A DNA stretch of 64,000 nt from Diadema setosum (taxonomy: Eukaryota; Echinodermata; Echinoidea; Diadematoida; Diadematidae), in the NCBI RefSeq assembly GCF_964275005.1, contig NC_092704.1, positions 11,720,871 to 11,784,870 on the forward strand, written 5' to 3'. Position 1 is the first letter of the stretch; each line of letters begins with the position of its first letter. Under the pieces are notes generated by a model that saw nothing but the letters and a program-made list of their open reading frames with translations, ran no database searches and was not told the DNA's origin. The translations under genes and the position numbers were made by a program. Below, piece by piece: positions 51,937 to 60,900 of the stretch.

Positions 51937-54900
51937 TTGTGTAAGCGTGAGAGAGAGAGAGCAAACTGAATAAATATGTGCAAACATGTCTTAGTGGTCG
52001 AATGTATCATATGTCTGTCACGAATTACTTCCATCCTGGTTTCTTGAAAAAATGGAAGAATTTTGTCTATAAAAAGTGTATTATTGACCGATTCGGTCAT
52101 AGTCATATTTTCGGCATCACAATTGGCACATCAGGAAACACTTTTTTCATTTCTCGTTTTGTATCTCTAGATAACTGTCACCGTTTTCCCTATACTTTAT
52201 CTTCCCCTACCATTTTTTTTAGAACAGGCAACGGTAGGATTGGACTTCAAATTACAAATCCTTCAAACGTGAATATTGATGGAACCACAATAACTCATAC
52301 GTTATTCCATTCGAGGGAAATCAGTAATTCTTTAATATAAATGACAAAACTTATGGAAAAAAAAATATGTTCACGTGACAATTGGCCATGGTTCATATGA
52401 GCTTAGTTACAATTTCATTCTCTTACCTTTTGTTGTAATTTCTGCAATTGTCGTTGTAGTAGGTTCCGCTGGCCTTGTAGTTACTGAAGGGACGGATGTC
52501 GTTCTCGTCAAAATTGAAGACAACACAGTCGTGGCGAGTTGTGAAGTAACAACCGGCGTTCGTTCACTTGTTACCGGCTTAAATGTCGGAGTGGTGATTG
52601 GTGCGGTGGGATAAACAGTTTTTGTTGAGAAAAGGCTGGTCGTTTCCACAGGACTTGTTGTCTCGAGGACAGCAGTTGTAGACTTTTGGAGACTTGTGGT
52701 TTTGGGTAAAGCGGTGGTGGATTCCGGCAGAGACGTAGTTTTGAGGAGTTCGGTTGTGGATATTGGGAGAGTCGTTTTCTCGAGAATGTGCGATGTAGAT
52801 ACCCGGGGAATCGTTGCCGTACTGAGCGGGAGAGTGACGGTTGAATGGGGTATCTGTGTTGATGTTTCGGGGACCGATGTCGTGACCTCAGGAAGTTTCG
52901 TGGTCGTGACCTCTGGAAGTTTGGAGGTCGTGATCTCAGGAAGTTTGGAGGTCGTGACCTCAGGAAGTTTGGAGGTCGTGACCTCTGGAAGTTTGGAGGT
53001 CTGGTGCAGAGTCGTGATGACTGTTGATTTCGGCAAAGTTGTGGAAAGTGGTACGGTTGTGGTTGCCGAGACTGTTGTAGGTTGAGCTGCTGTTGTCGTT
53101 CTGGCAAAGGCAGTTGTCTCTTGTACAGGCGCTGTTGTGGAGAGAGTAGTGGCAACTCTTGACGTTGGCAATTCTGCTGTGCGCACGGTTGAAATTTCTG
53201 GTATTTTCGTGGTGACAATTGGTAACGTTGGCGTCGAAGATCGAATGTGGGTGGTAGGTGGAAGGCTGGTGGTTGTCTGCCGAGGTTCGGTTGGAAGAGT
53301 CGTGTGCTCTGTTATGTGGACGAATTAAAGCAACAGACCCATGGACTATACTGATGAGCAGAAGTGAACAGAATATTTTAGTACGATCTGCTTTGATACA
53401 TTGCCAGTATATTCGGATTAGATATCTAAAATCTAAAGCCAGTGCAAATAAGCACCTTGACTGATAAAAACGAAACCAAAAACACTCTCTCTGCTGTTCT
53501 ATAAACCACGCTCCCGCCCCCCCCCCCCCACAAAATCTACGTAGATTTTCTCATGGTGTTCCCGAATGGGTGCAGGAAATAGTACACACAATAAGTGAAC
53601 ATGCGTCAAGTTAAAGTAATCACTAACGAATCAATTTCCAGTATCGTATGGCTCAGTCGGATGAATATGTTACAGAGATGGGCTATCGTAAAATGGGAGT
53701 GAACGGCGATAATATTACCTGGTATACAGCCGAGGAAACCGGCATTGACGGTAAACGTTGGCTGGTCTGACGCAACAACGATGACGAGGAGCCCCGTCAC
53801 TGGTGGCAGCGTGTCAGGCAGGTTGAGCTCGCCGTTCACCAACGGAATCTGTTGCGAAGCCAGCGGCGTTCCGTTGACGTCAGTGAATGGCGTTCCGTCC
53901 TCCTCCCGCACGATGACGTCGAACTGTGGCACGCTCCCCGAGTCAGCCGCGACTGGCAGCACGTTGACGATTACCGGCCTGTTGAATATGACGGTGAAGG
54001 AGTTGGCGGTGGACGGCACAAGTGGCTGAGTGTTGTCGTAGGATTCAGGAATACCACTAAATGTCAGGGTATCTACCTCCTCTCGTGGTACGTTATTAAT
54101 CGAGCTCACGACATTCAAATCATCCATGTCGTCTTTGCATTCTCCTGCAAATAAGTCACAGATAGCCATTCTTAAAGGGGAACTCCAGCTGATTTTTCAG
54201 ACTTGAACACTGGAACAACTATAAATAGGTTATACTGGGTACAGAGTTTCAGAGTATTAGTGATTAGAATACGGAATACGAAAGTTTTTACAATTTTAAC
54301 AAATCTCTATGAGCAAGGATGATGCTATAGCAGCTTCACCATAAGAATGCATGTTTGGGGGCTCATGGAAGCAGAACAAAAGAAGAAAGCATGCATAGAT
54401 TGTACACATGTGACCTTGTTAAAGCAAGCGGTGTTGTAATGTAATTGCAGTGATGCATTTCTGAAATATGTGGGCCTCTACTCGTGCATTCCTACGGTGA
54501 AACTGCTACCTTGTTCAGTGCAATTTGTTTTTGGTTTTCGGAGTATTGTTTTCTCTGCTCAAGGACCACAACTGATACCACATTAATCATCGGTCTTACA
54601 CACTTCATCACTATTTCTTCCGACATGGACATGCACTCGGAGAAATTCATTGTTATGAAGAAGTGGTACTGCTCAATGGCAGATATCCATCACAGCGCCT
54701 TGAACAGGCACACAGAGCACTACAAGGCAGTCTAAAACTGGAGTAACTACTAGCAAACTCACCTTCTATGCTGGTGGTTGATGACGTCGTCACTTTTGTA
54801 ACAGTGCCCGGACCGGTAGTTGTCTTGGTCGTTGTGACCACGATCTCTGTCCTCGTTGTTGGTTCTGCCTCGGACGTCGTCGCAGATGTCCTTGTCACAG

Positions 54901-57900
54901 TAGTCGTTTGGACGGTCGTTACTATACACAATAAAGAGGAAATCACCACAGTGAGTGTTTTCAATTGTAATTGTTACCTCTCTCTCTGAAATATAGAAAT
55001 CAACGCGTTAACGATTCGTACATCATTAAGTTTAACTCTTTTATATACCATTGTGAAAACTTCCTGTGTGTCATTATCATTCTGAGAGAGCATTGTCATA
55101 GTCATGTTTTGGGGAAACATGTCTTTTTAAATCTATGTAACTTGACTGTAACTAGTAAAGAATTTACCCCTAAATATAGTGGGGAACATCGCTTGATCGT
55201 CAGTCACCACATTACGAAATTCAAGGTATATGTAACAGGAATACAATCGCGAGAAACTCTTTCATTGTACTGTGGATTTTGTCGATTTATCAATCGGTTT
55301 GGGCAGGATTGTGCGTTTGAGTAGAATATGTGAACTTCGCACGCTGTCGACTGATTTGGGCGGGCGAACGTGGCACATTAAGAATTACAGGAGATGGTCA
55401 AGGTTATCCATCAGCATCAATTTTGACCATAAACAACGCCACCCCTCTCTTTTAAGATCTATATAAGAAGTCAGTGATTCCGATCCCCCAAACAGCCAAA
55501 ACAAGAACCCAACTATTAAAATAAAAACAATAGAGGAGGCAGGTTGTCCTCTTCATTCTGCTCTGCGACTTCATCACTTGTATAAGTGAAGAGTGAAATT
55601 GCGTTTCAATAAAGTCACTTGGTGTTTAAAACCAGAACCAGAGGCGTGACAAGTGTACTCGTATGGAGAGATTTAAAATAAGATCCCGAGCGCCACACAT
55701 TAATACACATGATAGAGAGCTAACCTTCCTTTTCGCATCCAAGGAAGTCGGCTGTCAAGCTGAGTGGTGTCCGGCTTGCCTGGACGACTGCCAACGTCAG
55801 CGAACTGACAGGGAACAGAGTTTCGGGAAGTTCGATTGATCCTCCAACCACTGCTATGGGCTCTGCCGCGATGGGCGAGTTATTGTCATCGACGAAGAAA
55901 GAGTTCGTGGCGGGATTGAGCAATCGGATCAGGAGAGACTCAGGGGCATCGCCCCCGTCCGCCTGACCGATAAGCACTCGCCGCACGGTGACGGGTTTGG
56001 TGAACTGAAAGTAGGCGGTGTTCAGGGAGCTGACAGCGGGTGGATTCGCGGGATCGTATGCTGCTGGTACGCCGGATACTTGGAAGATATTGCTCTCTTG
56101 ATTGCCATTAGTCGACACAAGTACACCAAGCTCGTTCATTGGCTCCTCGCATACACCTGTCATGGAACGAGATTTGAAAGATAGAGAGCCTTTTAAAGGG
56201 AAGGTATAGTTTTGAGATAGAAGATTAAGATTGTAACTTTTTTTTTGCGAGATAATGACCAACCTATCAAGAAATATATATAAAAAAAAATATGCTATTC
56301 TAAGAGGAATTCAAAATGTATCAATTTGTTGAAAATATCCAAGAACAAAGTAAAAAAAAAGTCACAATAAAATGTGGGATCCACTTTTCGTTAGGATCTC
56401 TTTGGATGGTGACACGACATTTGCTCCTGCGACAATTGCTCCGGTCTTATTTTCTCCAAGGACTTAGGGTTAGGGTTAGGGTTGTGATAGGGTTTCAGGT
56501 TTATTTTGATGTGAGGATTAGGATTAGGGTGAGGGTTATGTGTTTGAGTAGGTTTTATGTTGGGCTTAGCCTATAGAGATTTCATGGGAGCAATTGTCGC
56601 AGGAGCAAATGTCATGGAACCCTTTGGATATCTAAGACATTCAAAACCAATTTTCATCAAATAAACTTTGAATTTCTCGTAGAATTGTACGCTCTTTACT
56701 GTTTCATATCGGTAATCTATTATCTCGCATGGCATTTCCTTTAAGATTAGTCCATATTACTTTTGTTTGTGTGTTTTTTTCTGTATGCGTGTATCGAACT
56801 GTGTGTTTCTGGAGCAGTTTGTTGGTAAGGATTGAATCAGAAACAATTCAAACTTCATAACGCAATGATATCTAAGCTCTCTTACCTCGTGTTGTGGTAG
56901 ATGAAATAGTTGTGGTTGTCCGAGCAGGTTCGGTAGTTTCTGGAAAGGAGATAACGCAAATCGGCGTGAACGTGCACGAAATTGCATAATCTCTATTCAC
57001 CTATACTGATATAGTTTTAGAAAGGAAATACTATGATAATCTCATATCCCATTCACATTTGATAGCACTTTACTATTGCTTTATCCATCGAAAATACATC
57101 CGGGGAGACTGGAAATATCCTCATTTTATCACACTGGACTACACGATTTTCTCTTTCACGGTGCCGAGATAAAAAAAAAGGAAGTTATACACTACAAAAA
57201 AAAAAAAAAAAAACCAACTTGTACTGCTAGCAAATCTTATCCACTGCACGAGGTATTCGAAGTGCTTGTCTTTGACTCCAACTCATCTCATATTCAATGT
57301 CAAATATTAAGGACAATGCACATCTACTAACACTGGCAAATCTTCGGAGGATAGTTTGTGACTATTTGGCGGCAGAATAAGTCAAACTTTACAACGTCAA
57401 AATCTGTTTTAGATTGGCTCTAACACTTAACCCTAACTAGGCCGGGGGGGGGGGGGGCCTCAGAGCCCCCCCCCCCCCGACGTTCCGCGCGATGTATCGC
57501 TAACGTGAAAAGCTATCGCCGCGACGTTTCATGACTTTTTTCTGTCGAGTCTCCCGCATCTTTTGACACCAAATTTGCGATGCCCGGGCGCGCGGTTCCG
57601 AAGTTTCGCATAAATATGTACATGCATGTCAGACCAAAAATTGCTCAAAAACGTGAATTCGTGTACAATTTCAATGGAAAGTGTGCTTACAGTCAAATTT
57701 CATAAAAGCATGATTATTTTGGGGTTTTATTGATTAAAATCAACTAATAACAAATTTTCTTGTTCGGAACAATGTCGCGGACAAGTTTCATAGAAAAAAC
57801 AATGAAAAACATAAAGTCGAAAAAACAAAGAAATACATAAGAAATTCAAAAAATAAAATACTTAAAGAAATTTCTTTTTCGGATGGCTCAATTTTTTTCT

Positions 57901-60900
57901 CTTATATTTGCTTAGGACACTAAAAAGAATATATACACAAAAAATGTGCCCATTTCGAGCTTTATTTAGTGATTTGTACCAAATTGTCTGATTTCATGCA
58001 TCATTATGCATAAATTAGCATAATTTAGCATAAATGACAATCTTTTTAAAATCCAACTTCGTAGTACTTTAGATGACATCATAGGCAATGTGTGTGCCAA
58101 TTTTCGTCGCGATCGCGCGGTCGACGGCCGAGATCTGGAGGGGGGCCTGGGAGGCCCCCCCCCCCCCCCCCCCCGCTCTATGATCTACCTAAACAGCCCG
58201 GCCTAGTTAGGGTTAAGGGCCAACCAACAAGTTTGGTCTTTACCTTGGAAAGTTGTTGCTTCTGTTGCTGGAGGTGTGACGACAGGACGGGTGGTAACTG
58301 GTGGAGTGGAGGGAGGTCCTTTTTGTCAAAATGGGAGGACAAGATTGATTCACAAGTTAATGCCCTTTTGGCGTTGCATAACTATTCGAGGCAAATTGTT
58401 TGTTTGTTTGTATGTTGTTGTTGTTTTGCAGCTCATGATTAGACATGTTAGAGGAAACATCGTTCTCAAAAAGGGCGTCCTTCGAATATGACCATCACAA
58501 TCATTGTACATATCTTCATTTCTTCATCTACTAATAGGTGCATTTTCCTATCTCTCAACGGTGGATAAACGTAACTGACATGACTCGAGAGGAAAGGAAG
58601 AGTATTGTTAACTACGAGATAAAGATGAAGTACTGTAATGAACTATTCCCCTAACAAATTCTTGCATTATTGACGTTGAATGCTACTTCAGTGCTTTATA
58701 TCGATGTGGATCACACTTAGAAGAACAGAAAAAAAGACATCGTCATACAGCTCTTTTTGCAATCATTGTGTTTGTGTGTATGTGTTCTTTTGCTAGCGTT
58801 GCACATGCTGATTTGTGTGAAAACACTTTGCGTGTCTTCATCTGTAGATGTGTCCTGCCATAAAATATGAAAATAATGTCTCACCAGTGGTAGTAGGCAC
58901 TGAGATGATTTCTGCAGGTGAAATAAAAGAAATGAAAAAACACAAGAAAACATTAAATATTTTCTTGTATGATCTGTTTGGAGGAGTTATCCTTTTCGGC
59001 GTACTAACTGGCACACATTTCTACGCGTTGAACACGCCTATATCTCGACATACATGTACCACATTTGTAGTATGCAACGTTATTACTAGTATCGGGCATC
59101 ATGGAATGTTTTACCATTTTCTTGTATTGAAAAAAAAATCTACAAAAATACAAAACAAATTATTACCCCCCCCCCCAAAAAAAAAAAAAAAAAATAAAAA
59201 TGCTAACGTAAATAGTCACCTTGACATCCACGCAGTTCTATTCTCAGGGCTATCCAGTTTGTCTGCGAGTCGACGGCGGGCAAGATTCTTATGGCGTCGA
59301 CGTAAGGCATGTCTGGAATGACGTTGCTGACAATACTGTCTCCATCACTGTTCGCCTTGAAGAGCTGAAGACAGAAATTCAAGACGTTTTCATTATGTAT
59401 CACCAGTGTCCATTCTTATTGAAATCGATCGTCATTCCTTTGAAATTAACTTGAACACCTCAAAACTATTTCCAGAAAAAAAAAAAGGAAAACCATAAGA
59501 TCGAATGGAATTCATTATTTGTATGTATCATATACCGGAATGTTTACATATTGTTCTAGTACATTGTTTTGTTTTCTTTCAACTTGCATTAACAACAAAA
59601 ATGTGATTTTTGAAATAGAATTTGATTGGAATTGAAATGAAATAGAGAAATTTAAAAGCTGCCAATGTAAAAATGCCCATTGATATGCTTATTGTATCCT
59701 TACACTTCGCACACACAGAACAAACGAAAGTGATTTCTTTTAGAATTATACAAGGGAGAATTATTATACTGAGGACATATTTTTAAACTTCAACACACAT
59801 ACGTTTGTATTTTACGTCGCATTTATTGCTTCAGGTAATTGCATGGGGGATAGCTGGCTTAAGTCTGTTACTGCGCATGATTATGAACGTTTTTTGTTGG
59901 CAGTATTCTCAGAAAAAAAAAGGAGAAGATACCAACGTACCATGGGCCTCCCGTGTGCGTTCAGGACGGCAGTGCCGACGTCCCCATCCTCGTCCCTGAA
60001 GTATTCGAGGTAGAACCGGCTCACCCACTCGGTGTGGAAACCTTGGGTGTCTATTCCGGTCACTCGAGTGGGCACGGAGAAGTCGACTTGCAACCAGACA
60101 TTGGTGTCGTCAGAAGTGGGGACCCAGGCAGCGAAGGCGTTGTTGAGGCGAGCCATGGACGCCGGGCGCAGAGTCTGACTGGACGATGCACTCAGGGTGA
60201 TACCATGCACGTGATTTTCCAGGCCAAGAACCGAATAACAGTCTTCTGCAGTGTATGTGGTTGTTTTTTTTTTTCCCGAATGATATCAAACAATACACGT
60301 AAGTTGATGAACTATCACTTTTCACTATCGGTCAACATTGCAGTCCACGTAGGTGTAAGTAAGCGTATAATCCACGGATATGGCATAGGTACTGGAAGTA
60401 TTCTTTGTTGTCTCAGAAATGGGGAAAGGGGAGGGGAGACAGAAGAAGACAAATATTGATGCGATATTCACATAATGTTTTGCACAATTTTGGTCTAAAC
60501 GAGCGCGAACCTTTCTTTCTTTAACATATTTATTTTATGGTACAGGATACCCATCACAAAATCGATAGATTTCTTAACCTTCTCCAGATATGATTTTTTT
60601 TTTAATGATATAATTAATGAAACCTACCTGGAGGCAGAAGTGGTGTTGTAGTCGGTGCGACCGTGGTAATGACTGTGAGAAAAAAACAACAACAATAACA
60701 TCATCATTCAAAACAGTATATAGATGCACTTGAAAAAAAAAAAAAAACAAAACAAAACAAGGCTGTCATTTACGCCGAGATAAATTTTCATTGGAAACAA
60801 AGATCATTAAGATATTGTCAGCATAATCGATGTTTACGATGTAAAAAAAAGATATAGGGAAAAAGTATAGGGAAGAAAACTACAGAAAAAAAGGGGGAGA

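Noticed and set aside
53137-53328. Plus-strand Val-rich frames opposite the long mucin exon
   Set aside because: Antisense to Thr codons (GTT/GTG/GTA). The minus-strand exon has matching splice sites and phase.
56463-56490. Telomere end or telomeric array
   Set aside because: Only three clean TTAGGG units, enclosed in a small element with a target duplication.
58092-58442. Plus-strand frame with a Pro run
   Set aside because: Product of the poly(C) tract of the TTAA-flanked element and antisense of a linker exon.
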